Shown in pieces: positions 39,209 to 48,430 of a stretch of DNA of 48,819 bases. The first letter of the stretch is position 1, and each line of letters starts with the position of its first letter. The position numbers and the translations under genes are program-made. Origin of the DNA: Salipaludibacillus sp. CUR1 (GTDB lineage: Bacteria > Bacillota > Bacilli > Bacillales > Salisediminibacteriaceae); the NCBI RefSeq assembly GCF_021028955.1, contig NZ_JAIWPE010000030.1, positions 1 through 48,819 of the forward strand. Direction: 5' to 3'. Under the pieces are notes generated by a model. The model saw nothing but the letters and a program-made list of their open reading frames with translations. It made no database searches and was not told the origin of the DNA.

Positions 39209-42200
39209 TTAACCTAGCATCTGTTGAAAAAGAAATTCTTTCTGGTCTGAAAGACTTTCAGCAGGCGACTGTAGAACGTGTTGATCAGTTATATAAGGGT
39301 GGATATTCGAAGGTGCTGGTGGCAGACGAAGTGGGGCTGGGTAAAACTCTTGTTGCGAGAGGTGTGATAGCTAAAACGGCGTATCATAGCAAAGAAAATC
39401 TCAATAAGCCCATTTTCAAGGTAGTTTATGTATGTTCCAATCAGAGCATTGCAGGACAAAACCTGGCCAAGCTGAAGATAGACCAGAAAGTCACTGTCGA
39501 AGGTTTATCTGATACAAGGCTTTCCATGCAGCATTTGAAAATCTTTGAACAGCAGTACGATGAAAATATACAGGAGAACTTTATTCAGTTAATTCCCTTA
39601 ACCCCCGCAACTTCCTTTTCCATGACTGGCGGCCCAGGTAATGCCAGTGAACGGGCATTAATATTCGCTGTATTAAAACGACATAAAACTCTTGCTCCCT
39701 ATCTGGAAGAACTTGAAGTGTTGTTAACTGATCAGGCAGAAAAATCCTGGCCGAATTGTGCCGTAGAATACGAAGGGCGTGTGCTGGAGTGCAACCGGCA
39801 GTCAGGTGGAGAGTATATAAATGTGATGCTTCATAATATAAGCAAACATTTTTCCTTTCAGGAAAGCTTAACCAATGACCTGGAAGAGACATTTCATTCC
39901 ATTAGAAAAGCAGGCTATCAGCGAGTAAAAGGTTCCAATAAAGTCATCCACCAATTAAGGATAATGATGGCAAAGATAAGCGTTGAGCTGTTAAATGCGG
40001 ACTTAGTGATCATGGATGAATTCCAGAGGTTCCCTGATCTGATAAATACTGATTCAGGTAGTGAAACGGCTATGCTCGCAAAGAAGTTTTTTAATAATGA
40101 TACTTCAGTCAATCCGTTAAAAATTTTGCTTCTTTCTGCTACCCCATACAAGCTCTATTCAACCCTTGAGGAAATTAACGAGAGCAAGAGTGACGACCAT
40201 TATAAAGAATTCATGCAGGTGATTGATTTTCTGTTTTCGGATAATAGGCAGCTGAAAAAAGAGTTTAGAAATGTGTGGAACAGCTTTTCTTTAGCATTGA
40301 ACGAAGTTACACACGAAAATTTTGCCATTATATCAGCAGAAAAGCAAAAAGCAGAGGAGTATTTATTTAAAGGTATATGCCGCACAGAACGCCTGTCAGT
40401 AAAAGAAGCAGAACAATTAGTCCAGATTTATTCTCCACAAAATCAGCTTACAGTCAGTGAGGATGATATTCTCTCTTATATGGAAGCAGACCAGCTGCTT
40501 AAAGAAATTAATCCAAAGGAAACGGTACCTGTTGATTACATAAAATCAGCACCTTATATTTTTTCCTTTATGCAGCATTACAAGCTTAAGGAGAGGATTT
40601 TCAATCATTTTGCAATAAATCCCCAGGGGATAAACCTGGCAAAAAAGCAGCGGTTATGGATCAACCGGAACAGTATATCAAAATATAAAGAGTTACCTAA
40701 AACAAATGCCCGGATGGAAAAACTAAAAGAAATAACTTTGCCAAAAGGGGCAGAGCATCTAATGTGGATTCCTCCATCGAAGCCTTATTATGATTATGGC
40801 GGGTGCTTTAAAGGTCAGCGGAACTTTTCAAAAGTTCTTGTGTTTTCAGCGTGGGAAATGGTACCGAGGGCGATAGGAGCTCTGATTTCTTACGAATCGG
40901 AACGGCGTACAGTAGGGAAGCTAATTTCTAAAACTCCGAAACAGAAAAAAGAAAACCGCAGTTATTTTGCAAAAAATCGGTTTCCTTCGCCCAGATTGAC
41001 ATTTAGGTTACGGGAGAATAAGCCTTCTAACATGAATAGACTTTGTTTGCTTTACCCTTCCAGAAAACTAGCTGGATTGTTTGACCCTGTAAAGTGCTTA
41101 AACGAAAGTCTGACCTTAAATGAGGTTAAAGAGAGTATTGGTGAAAAAATCGACCACCTCATGGAAGATATTAAGGAACATATTTCTGACCGTAAGGAAA
41201 GCTTGCGCCAAGATGAAAGATGGTATTATATTGCCCCTCTGCTTTTTGATAAAGCTGACGAAGAAATAAGCGGATGGCTGGAAAATCTGGATTTAACACC
41301 AATTGCGAGCGGAGAGGGAACTAATCAAAGCAAAGAAGATACGGGGGCATACCGGCAGCATTTCGAGGAGTTAAAGAAGATTTATTTTTCAGAGGATAAG
41401 ATAGCTCTCGGAAAAAAGCCTAAAGACCTGAAAGAAACTTTGGTAAACATGGCACTTGGTTCTCCGGCTATTTGCGCGTTACGTATGTTTGGGATTAGTA
41501 ATTCAGCTTCGCCAAAGTATGCAGTTCAGCTGGCAAAAGGGATTGTCGATCGCTTCAATATCCAGGAAGCTATTGCAATTGTAGAATTAAATTATGGGAG
41601 AGGGAAAGAAGACAAGGATGCCCATTGGCAGAACGTACTTAGCTATTGTGTTGACGGAAACATCCAGGCGATGCTTGATGAATATTCACACATGCTTCTT
41701 GAAGGAAATAATCTGAACAATAAAACAGAGCACGCGCGTAATGAACGCTTACTGGAAATTATGGTAACGACCCTAAAAACCCATACCGCAAGTTATAATG
41801 TGGACACCTTTCAGTCTTTTAAGGGTCGGGTAATGGATGAGAGGAAGAAAAGCAACAAAAAGCAGAAAGAAGAGAATGAAAAGTATATTAAAATGCGTTC
41901 AAGCTACGCTGTGGGTTTTTATGATACTAAAAATGAAGGTAGAAGCGTTCAGCGAAAAGATAATATAAGGCAGAGCTTTAATTCACCATTCAGACCGTTT
42001 GTACTGGCGTCTACTTCGATTGGCCAGGAAGGACTCGACTTTCATTATTACTGCAGAAAGATTGCCCATTGGAATCTTCCTTCCAACCCTGTGGATATTG
42101 AGCAGAGAGAAGGCAGAATTAATCGTTATAAAAGTCTGGCAATAAGGCAGAATATTGCTCATGAATATGGGAAAATGAAATTTAAGGAAAATATCTGGGA

Positions 42201-42504
42201 TGAAATGTTTGAGCAAGCACAAATGGATGAGAAAAAAGACGGAATCTGTGAACTCGTTCCATTCTGGTCCCTCACTAAAAGCAATGCAGTAAATATAGAA
42301 AGAATTCTTCTTGCTTATCCATTAAGTAAGGATAATGCTAAATATGAGCGGTTGATAAAGATTCTCTCCCTGTACCGGCTCAGCCTCGGACAAGCCAGGC
42401 AGGAAGAACTCCTGGAATATATAATCGAGAATGACATTGACGAGGACAAACTTCAGGAGTTGTTTATTAATTTGAGTCCATATTATAAAATTAATGCTGA
42501 ATAA
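39205..42504 (+). CDS. SNF2-type superfamily 2 helicase, third gene of defence operon
   Basis: The 1099-residue protein starts in the ATGA overlap. Walker A is VLVADEVGLGKTLVARG (about 38-54), motif II is LVIMDEFQRFPDL (D-E-F-Q, about 270), and motif III is LLSATPYKLYS (about 311). In the second RecA lobe, VLASTSIGQEGLDFHY leads to IEQREGRINRYKS (motif VI, Q-R-x-G-R, about 965). Over 500 residues separate the lobes, a large family-specific insert. It probably translocates on DNA to present targets to the PLD nuclease (inferred from helicase-nuclease defence systems). Confidence 0.85.
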   Translation: MINLASVEKEILSGLKDFQQATVERVDQLYKGGYSKVLVADEVGLGKTLVARGVIAKTAYHSKENLNKPIFKVVYVCSNQSIAGQNLAKLKIDQKVTVEGLSDTRLSMQHLKIFEQQYDENIQENFIQLIPLTPATSFSMTGGPGNASERALIFAVLKRHKTLAPYLEELEVLLTDQAEKSWPNCAVEYEGRVLECNRQSGGEYINVMLHNISKHFSFQESLTNDLEETFHSIRKAGYQRVKGSNKVIHQLRIMMAKISVELLNADLVIMDEFQRFPDLINTDSGSETAMLAKKFFNNDTSVNPLKILLLSATPYKLYSTLEEINESKSDDHYKEFMQVIDFLFSDNRQLKKEFRNVWNSFSLALNEVTHENFAIISAEKQKAEEYLFKGICRTERLSVKEAEQLVQIYSPQNQLTVSEDDILSYMEADQLLKEINPKETVPVDYIKSAPYIFSFMQHYKLKERIFNHFAINPQGINLAKKQRLWINRNSISKYKELPKTNARMEKLKEITLPKGAEHLMWIPPSKPYYDYGGCFKGQRNFSKVLVFSAWEMVPRAIGALISYESERRTVGKLISKTPKQKKENRSYFAKNRFPSPRLTFRLRENKPSNMNRLCLLYPSRKLAGLFDPVKCLNESLTLNEVKESIGEKIDHLMEDIKEHISDRKESLRQDERWYYIAPLLFDKADEEISGWLENLDLTPIASGEGTNQSKEDTGAYRQHFEELKKIYFSEDKIALGKKPKDLKETLVNMALGSPAICALRMFGISNSASPKYAVQLAKGIVDRFNIQEAIAIVELNYGRGKEDKDAHWQNVLSYCVDGNIQAMLDEYSHMLLEGNNLNNKTEHARNERLLEIMVTTLKTHTASYNVDTFQSFKGRVMDERKKSNKKQKEENEKYIKMRSSYAVGFYDTKNEGRSVQRKDNIRQSFNSPFRPFVLASTSIGQEGLDFHYYCRKIAHWNLPSNPVDIEQREGRINRYKSLAIRQNIAHEYGKMKFKENIWDEMFEQAQMDEKKDGICELVPFWSLTKSNAVNIERILLAYPLSKDNAKYERLIKILSLYRLSLGQARQEELLEYIIENDIDEDKLQELFINLSPYYKINAE

Positions 42505-42534
42505 TGGTTTTTAAAAGAGTAGAGGTGAAATATA

Positions 42535-43386
42535 ATGCCCCGAACATTTGGAAAAACAATTCAAATTTTTATGCCAGATGGTTCACCTACAAGTTATAAG
42601 ATAGCTGAAATTACAACCAGAATTGTCCAATTAATTTTGATACCTAGAAATAAATTGACTGAGATGGGAAACCGTGAAGAGGTTAATAATGTGGGTGTGT
42701 ATTTTTTATTTGGAAGAGGAGAAACAGATAATAAAGCAAGTGTTTATATTGGCGAAGCCGAAAATTGTTTTGAGAGATTAAAACAGCACAACCGAGATTC
42801 TAATAAGGATTTTTGGAACGTTGCTATACTTGCTGTTACCAAAACAAGTAGTTTTACCAAGTCACATGTTAAATTTTTAGAATCATTCTGTTATCAAGAG
42901 GCAAAGAAGGTTGACCGGTATAATGTGGTAAATGGGAATACTCCAACTCAGTCACGATTATCAGAACCAATGGTAGCTGATCTGATGGATAATTTTGATA
43001 CAATGAAAACTTTATTATCTGCCCTTGGATATCCTATTTTTGAAAGAGTCGCAAATGAAACATCAGAGGAACTACTTTATTGTAAGGGAAAAGATGCCCT
43101 TGCTAGAGGAGAATATACAGATGAAGGATTTGTTGTGTTTAAAGATTCTGTATGCAATCTTGAAGAAGCAGCCTCTGCAGGTACTTGGGTTATTAATGCG
43201 CGAAAAGAATTAATAGAAAATAATATTTTATTTGAAGAGGGTAATATACTTAAATTTAAAGAGAATCATATCTTTAATTCACCAAGTGCCGCAGCTGTAT
43301 GTGTACTTGCGAGACGAGCGAATGGGTGGACAGAGTGGAAAAATAAAGCTGGAAAGACCTTGGATGAACTGAAGAGGCAAGAGTAG
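42535..43386 (+). CDS. GIY-YIG nuclease with C-terminal DUF4357 domain
   Basis: The 283-residue protein lies 30 bp after the helicase. GVYFLFGRG (54-62) and VYIGEAENCFERLKQHN (70-86) give the GIY-YIG core with its Arg; FLESFCYQEAKK supplies the catalytic Glu. The C-terminal part (about 205-280: SPSAAAVCVLARRANGWTEW) is DUF4357, a likely DNA- or modification-reading domain. Same strand and close spacing make it a probable fourth member of the defence operon, although I do not recall it as part of the named three-gene system. Confidence 0.82.
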   Translation: MPRTFGKTIQIFMPDGSPTSYKIAEITTRIVQLILIPRNKLTEMGNREEVNNVGVYFLFGRGETDNKASVYIGEAENCFERLKQHNRDSNKDFWNVAILAVTKTSSFTKSHVKFLESFCYQEAKKVDRYNVVNGNTPTQSRLSEPMVADLMDNFDTMKTLLSALGYPIFERVANETSEELLYCKGKDALARGEYTDEGFVVFKDSVCNLEEAASAGTWVINARKELIENNILFEEGNILKFKENHIFNSPSAAAVCVLARRANGWTEWKNKAGKTLDELKRQE

Positions 43387-43414
43387 CGTTCGAAAGTAAC
43401 AATGGAGGTAAGAA

Positions 43415-43786
43415 ATGAATAGTGAACGATGCCAATTTTGTTTAATAAAAGAAAAAGTCATACAAAACGACCTGGCCTTCGTCATCTATGACAAATATCC
43501 TGTTGCAGAAGGCCACGCTTTGGTAATTCTTAAGCGCCACGTTGCTGATTATTTCGATACCACTGATGAGGAAAAACGGGCGATGCAGGAACTTGCGGAG
43601 CAGATACGTGCCATTCAGAAAGAAAAGCTATTCCCAGATGGTTTCAACATTGGGATCAACTGCGGGGAAGCAGCGGGGCAAACCATTTTCCATGTCCATA
43701 TGCATGTAATTCCAAGATATAAAGGAGACATGGAGGATCCCCGGGGCGGGGTGTGCGGGGTCATTCCGGAAAAACAGAAGTATTAA
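43415..43786 (+). CDS. HIT-family nucleotide hydrolase/transferase
   Basis: The 123-residue protein has ATGGAGG upstream. The histidine triad HVHMHVIPR (His93, 95, 97) is intact, and CQFC at 6-9 is half of the usual zinc site (the remaining ligands being histidines). Such proteins hydrolyse Ap4A or related nucleotides. It lies between the GIY-YIG gene and a PLD-like remnant; HIT genes next to PLD/helicase genes recur in defence islands, so it may belong to a second, now broken, system. Confidence 0.88.
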   Translation: MNSERCQFCLIKEKVIQNDLAFVIYDKYPVAEGHALVILKRHVADYFDTTDEEKRAMQELAEQIRAIQKEKLFPDGFNIGINCGEAAGQTIFHVHMHVIPRYKGDMEDPRGGVCGVIPEKQKY

Positions 43787-43804
43787 ACGGAGGAGGAGCG
43801 GCAG

Positions 43805-44159
43805 ATGAGTGATGTCAAACTGATAACGAGTCAGTTAATTAAAGACCTTGTCCAGAAAATAGAACACGCAAATACCATTTACATCCTCGTCTCGTTCTCT
43901 ATGAAAACAGGCGTTAATCTGCTTGCTCCTGCTTTAAAGCGTGCTGCTGAACGCGGTGCTGATATAAAATTTGATCAGAGGATTATTTGTGCATCAAGCC
44001 TTATCAACTGTCAATAAGACCACAGCTGCAATTATGCATAAGAATTTCTGGGAGGAAGAGCACGAAAAAACTTACTCATTTGATGAATCTGCGGCCGGAG
44101 ATAACAAAATTATTATTAAGGTATATCCAGCTTTGGTGAACGAAAAGCGGTTTAAATAA
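43805..44159 (+). pseudogene. Remnant of a PLD-type defence protein, truncated and frameshifted
   Basis: GGAGGAGCGGCAG precedes ATG 43805. MSDVKLITSQLIKDLVQKIE continues to LLAPALKRAAERGADIK, the usual N-terminus of large PLD-plus-helicase (DUF3427-type) proteins found beside HIT genes. After about 56 codons the sequence changes: the frame ends at 44017, while a second frame (43971-44159, HKNFWEEEHEKTYSFDESAA) stays open. I read this as an internal deletion leaving both ends of a gene, or a fusion of two fragments. The right-hand part is not recognised. Confidence 0.6.
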
Positions 44160-44506
44160 GTATATACCCATTTAAGAAAATTTTTCCAGTCAATCACCGC
44201 ACTATAAACAGAGGCTTACTACCTGCACTTGTGCGGTATACGCTATAGCTTATGAAACTGATGGTATGGTGCTTCCTATGCTGTCGCTGATAGACTAGGA
44301 AACAGAGTTTAGAGAAGAAGGTTGGGTCTACTATTCTTTAAGAAGTATGGATTATTCTATAATACTAATCCTATATTTTTTTAGTTAACCGCCTCCCTGT
44401 TTATATTTAAGAGTTGAAATAGTATAGGGATAAATAATAATTAATTTCAAGATTTTTCACAAGTTTAAAAAGGGTGTGATATAAACACCTTGAGAGGAGA
44501 AACAAA
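44160..44506. other. AT-rich spacer with possible coding relic
   Basis: A codon-like stretch (about 44228-44340, YAIAYETDGMVLPMLS then a stop and ETEFREEGWVYYSL) suggests another decayed gene. No intact gene is seen. Confidence 0.3.
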
Positions 44507-44884
44507 ATGTTTGAAAATGATACTGAGTATATGACATCAGCCTATAAAATGTTATATAAAATCGAAACTGCGCTTAAATATAGGATTCAATCAACCTATT
44601 CTAGTATTTATGGTCTGAGTTGGGAACCCTACTTAAAGTCTCACAAATCCTTTGATAAAATGTTTTATCAAGATATTATCCGTGTATATAAGCAAGATAA
44701 ATACTTACAAAGCTATTTTTCTAAGGAAGAATTAACTTCTCTAGACAATTTACGTTTTATTCGTAACGAAGTGGCTCATATGAAAGTGATTACTCCTAAG
44801 GAGCACGAATTACTGTTAACTTGTTATAATTTCGTTGTTAAACGTAAAGATAGTTTATTTGTAAATATGGACGATAATGAATAA
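44507..44884 (+). CDS. HEPN-like protein (Swt1/Abi type), orphan
   Basis: The 125-residue, all-helical protein has GAGAGGAG upstream of its ATG. FIRNEVAHMKVI contains R86-x4-H91, the catalytic R-x(4-6)-H motif of HEPN ribonucleases. The N-terminal KMLYKIETALKYRIQSTYSS resembles Swt1-type HEPN helices. HEPN domains commonly act as abortive-infection RNases or toxins. No nucleotidyltransferase (MNT) antitoxin or other partner lies next to it, and its promoter region is not clear. Confidence 0.65.
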   Translation: MFENDTEYMTSAYKMLYKIETALKYRIQSTYSSIYGLSWEPYLKSHKSFDKMFYQDIIRVYKQDKYLQSYFSKEELTSLDNLRFIRNEVAHMKVITPKEHELLLTCYNFVVKRKDSLFVNMDDNE

Positions 44885-45886
44885 CTGAATAACTCCGTTA
44901 GAAGTTTAAATGAAGTTTATACTTCTTGTACTTTTTCTCATTAATTAGTATTTTTTACTAACTAGTTTTAACTAAAGTAGTAGATTGATAGAGCAAAAGT
45001 GTAAAATCTTATCAAGCGAAAACTGTCAACTTTATTCTAGCGTTAACATCAGTTACTAAATTGAAGAAGCATTGAATAAACGAACAGAAGATTAAATTTT
45101 TGACAAATGTTTAAATACATTGTATAAAATAGAAATTTTGTTGAGCTTATGTAAATTAGCCTCTTTTTATAATATACGGTTTCAGTTGGGGATATGTCCT
45201 TTATTAAATTACTAAAATGATGTTCTATGAACAAGATTTAAGAGAAAACATTCACTTATATATAATAAAAATTTTAACATTTAGTTTGACAATGATAGGC
45301 GATTTGCAAAAATTCAGAGCAAAGTTAAAAATAGTATCTTCCTTTAATGTGCGGTTTTCTTTTTGCACTATATAAACACTTACCTATTAGCCTCTTAAAA
45401 AACCTCTCGCTTACCCCTTTTTCATCTCATCTTGTCTGGCCAACGTTCTGTTTTTTATGTCCAAAATGTGTAATCAATACTTATTTTTAAGACAGTTTTA
45501 TAATTAAAATGTTAGCCCTTTCTTAATAAAGAATTATAGTTAATTGTTTCCAAGTAATTAGATTTTACTTTCCAAGGTAGGGGAGCCTCCAGAGACGATA
45601 GCTAATTCAAATAATATATGGTCACTTTACCCAAAAATTAATTGGTAGTCTTCAATAATCTATTTGTTTGAAAAATCTTTATATGAGGTGTGAGAGTGTT
45701 CCTCTCTTTTCTCATAAATTCATTCATAAAAATATTATACCTATAAAACAATCTACTTAAAAAAAAGCCAGTAATAACTACTTCTACTAGCTGCTGGCCT
45801 TGTGAAGCTTAGAACTAATTATCGAGATTAATAGTCTGTAGATTAATTGAATTAATAATAATAACTTTTTATTGGAGGTGTTTTAT
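44885..45886. other. 1-kb AT-rich gene-free region before the R-M system
   Basis: No open frame of convincing coding character on either strand. Features seen: a weak AGAAGT/ACTTCT hairpin after the HEPN gene (44900-44926), GCCAG/CTGGC (45767-45798) with an A8 tract before it that reads as a minus-strand terminator, and direct repeats AGATTAAT upstream of the controller gene. Confidence 0.45.
45825..45847. promoter_or_regulatory. Direct repeat upstream of controller gene (candidate C-box)
   Basis: AGATTAAT at 45825-45832 and 45840-45847, 15 bp apart, flank AGTCTGTA. Restriction-controller proteins bind repeated/palindromic sites in this position. The exact operator is uncertain. Confidence 0.35.
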
Positions 45887-46093
45887 TTGAGAGCATTAGA
45901 TAGAATTGCTGTAAATATAAAAAAAATACGCCTTGAAAAAAATATATCCCAAGAAAAATTAGCGGAGTTATCAGGGTTACACAGAACTTATATTAGCCAA
46001 ATTGAAAGGAAGGTAAAGAACCCTACAGTTAATAATTTAGAAAAAATTGCGGATGCTCTCAACACTGATATAACAGAATTATTGAAGGAGTAA
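45887..46093 (+). CDS. XRE-type controller protein of the R-M system
   Basis: The 68-residue protein starts at TTG 45887, 6 nt after GGAGGTG (45874-45880). RLEKNISQEKLAELSGLHRT then YISQIERKVKNPTVNNLEKI-A is a canonical helix-turn-helix. Size and position 7 bp before the endonuclease gene fit C proteins, which delay endonuclease expression until the methyltransferase has accumulated. Here the methyltransferase comes last, so it may have its own promoter. Confidence 0.85.
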   Translation: MRALDRIAVNIKKIRLEKNISQEKLAELSGLHRTYISQIERKVKNPTVNNLEKIADALNTDITELLKE

Positions 46094-46100
46094 AATATTT

Positions 46101-47018
46101 ATGGATAAAGTGATTAATAAGTATATATCTTATAATAGTACTGAAAATAGAATTTCGAAAACATCTGATACATATATCAAGGTTAAATATATATGGAATG
46201 ACCTAGAATGGAATGGAGTAATTCCATTAGATTATAGGTATTATGGTAATAGTGTAGACTCTTCAGAGGAAGATCAAGTAAAGAGTTGGGTAGAACTATG
46301 TTATAAAAATTTAGCCCCGGATAATATAGAAGAGTGGAAAGTGGAACAGGAAAAGTTTTTTGGAGAAAAAAAAACTAGAACAAAAGAAGTGTTTGACGTA
46401 TTAAATGATGATAACCGTGTATCAACTTGGAAGTGTCGTACCCACGTAACCGGAAAAGTAAATGATCAATCTGCAGCAAGAATAAAAGCTTTAAAAGAAC
46501 GTGGCTATGTAATTATAACAGAAAATCGATTTTGTGAAGTGTGCAATAAGAGTACATACTTTGATATTCTAATTAGAATACCAAGAATGTCTGCTGGTGT
46601 AGTTAATAGAATATCAATTTCTTCTCAGCTCAGGACAAGAATTTATGATGTTTTAGAAAAAAAAGACTCTTTTTTCAATGCCAAAAGAGAAATGAAAGAA
46701 TTAGTAATAGATCATAAATTTCCAAGTGCTAGATGGCAAAGTGGTGAATCTGATAATTTTAATGATATGTCAGATTTACAAATTAAAGAAAAATTTCAAC
46801 TTCTAACTAATCAATCAAATTTACTAAAAGAACGAATCTGTCAAAGATGTGTAAAGGAAGGAATAAGAGGAGACTTTTTAGGTATTAACTGGTTTTATGT
46901 AGGAAATAAGAAATGGGAAGGGCAATCAAAATACGATGAAAAAGGGTGTGTTGGCTGTCCTTGGTATGATTTAGAAAAGTGGAAAGAAGAGCTACAAAAA
47001 GAAGTAGGTTTTTATTGA
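46101..47018 (+). CDS. Type II restriction endonuclease, HNH fold
   Basis: The 305-residue protein has a zinc-ribbon pair CEVC (145-148), the HNH core LVIDHKFPSARW (Asp204, His205) with LTNQSNLLKERI (Asn in the third position), then CQRC (247-250) and CVGC (283-286). Three C-x2-C pairs suggest two bound zinc ions. The N-terminal region (1-110) has the family-specific part, probably target recognition. Placement between a controller and a C5-cytosine methyltransferase makes it the cognate endonuclease. The recognition sequence cannot be read from the protein. Confidence 0.82.
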   Translation: MDKVINKYISYNSTENRISKTSDTYIKVKYIWNDLEWNGVIPLDYRYYGNSVDSSEEDQVKSWVELCYKNLAPDNIEEWKVEQEKFFGEKKTRTKEVFDVLNDDNRVSTWKCRTHVTGKVNDQSAARIKALKERGYVIITENRFCEVCNKSTYFDILIRIPRMSAGVVNRISISSQLRTRIYDVLEKKDSFFNAKREMKELVIDHKFPSARWQSGESDNFNDMSDLQIKEKFQLLTNQSNLLKERICQRCVKEGIRGDFLGINWFYVGNKKWEGQSKYDEKGCVGCPWYDLEKWKEELQKEVGFY

Positions 47019-47074
47019 TTTCTTCTCATCCGTATTATAGAATATAAAACATTGAAAAGGGGGAGAGGAAATTA

Positions 47075-48430
47075 ATGAACATAAAAACTGTAGGCAGTAT
47101 TTGCTCGGGTATTGAAGCAGCTTCTGTTGCGTGGTCACCCTTAGGATTTAAATTCCAATGGTTTTCTGAAATAGCGGATTTTCCATCCTTGATTTTAAAA
47201 GAAAAATATCCTAATACGCAAAATGTTGGAGATATGATTAATATCCCTAAATTATTATTAGATGAAAAAATTTCAGCTCCTGATTTATTATGTGGGGGAA
47301 CACCTTGCCAAGCTTTTTCATTGGCTGGATGGAAAAATGGGCTTGAAGATGAGCGAGGAAATTTAACATTACAATTTGTTGAGACTGTAAACTCAAACGA
47401 TATGCTCCGGGAAAAGAAAGGGTTGTCTCCGAGTGTAGTATTTTGGGAAAATGTTGAGGGGGTATTAAAGGATAAAACAAACGCTTTTGGTTGTTTGGTT
47501 TCTTCATTAGCAGGGTTGGATGAAGCAATTGAACATAAGAAATGGCCAAATGCTGGGTTTATAAGTGGACCTAAAAGGAATGTGGCATGGCGTGTTTTAG
47601 ATGCTAAATACTTTGGACTACCTCAACAACGCAGAAGGGTATATTTATTGGCTGGAGGTAAAGACTTTCATCCCGAAGATGTACTATTTGAAATAAATGA
47701 GAAGGAAATTAAAGATTATCCTGAATCACCTTTAGAGTTTGAAAAAAATGGAAGTCACTTTAAGATTTTTAGGGAATATACTGATTGTCTTTATTCTGCT
47801 TATGGTACTAAGTGGAATGGAAATGCTGCAGCTTATAATGGCTCATTGTTTGTTGTGCAAAATGGACGTATTCGAAGGTTCTCCCCTTTAGAATGTGAAC
47901 GTTTAATGGGTTTTCCGGATAATTATACTTACTCTGATAAAGCTAAAAGAACCCCGCGTTATCAGGCAATTGGTAATTCATGGGCAGTGCCAGTAATAAG
48001 CTGGATTGGAAAAAGATTAAAGACTGAGAACCCAAAAAGACAGATTAAAAAATTATTTAATAGGCCCTCTTTTAGTGACGGCGTAGATTTTTGGGATTTG
48101 GGGGAAGGACTTGTGAAGACAGATAACAATACTGTATTGAATTGTACGCAAGTCCCTGAAAATGTAACGATATCGAGCATTAAAGATATTGTGTCTGCTG
48201 ATGCTCCAGAACAAATATATATATCCCCTGTAGGATGTTTTGGTATGATAAGACGCAAAAATGAGCGGAGTTTGCGTATGAATCCTGAACTTGAAAAAAC
48301 TTTGATTGAAATTGCTAACCAAATGTCACCTGAAGATATTGAAAAAAAGTCAAGAAGACAAAAACGTGGGCGGTTTAGTAAAGATATCGAAAAGAAAAAA
48401 ATTGTGAATGAACAATTAGCTCTTTTTTAA
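47075..48430 (+). CDS. C5-cytosine DNA methyltransferase
   Basis: The 451-residue protein starts at ATG 47075 behind GGGGGAGAGG. Motif I is GSICSGIEAASVAW (7-20), motif IV LLCGGTPCQAFS with catalytic Cys78, motif VI FWENVEG (124-129), motif VIII QQRRRVYLL (184-192), motif IX RRFSPLECERLMGFP (267-281) and motif X AIGNSWAVPV (298-307). The segment between VIII and IX (about 195-265) is a short target-recognition domain. A C-terminal extension of about 140 residues contains SPVGCFGMIRRKNERSL, a G-(I/M)-(L/I)-R-R block that in related enzymes lies before motif IX. It protects sites cut by the adjacent HNH enzyme. Confidence 0.92.
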   Translation: MNIKTVGSICSGIEAASVAWSPLGFKFQWFSEIADFPSLILKEKYPNTQNVGDMINIPKLLLDEKISAPDLLCGGTPCQAFSLAGWKNGLEDERGNLTLQFVETVNSNDMLREKKGLSPSVVFWENVEGVLKDKTNAFGCLVSSLAGLDEAIEHKKWPNAGFISGPKRNVAWRVLDAKYFGLPQQRRRVYLLAGGKDFHPEDVLFEINEKEIKDYPESPLEFEKNGSHFKIFREYTDCLYSAYGTKWNGNAAAYNGSLFVVQNGRIRRFSPLECERLMGFPDNYTYSDKAKRTPRYQAIGNSWAVPVISWIGKRLKTENPKRQIKKLFNRPSFSDGVDFWDLGEGLVKTDNNTVLNCTQVPENVTISSIKDIVSADAPEQIYISPVGCFGMIRRKNERSLRMNPELEKTLIEIANQMSPEDIEKKSRRQKRGRFSKDIEKKKIVNEQLALF

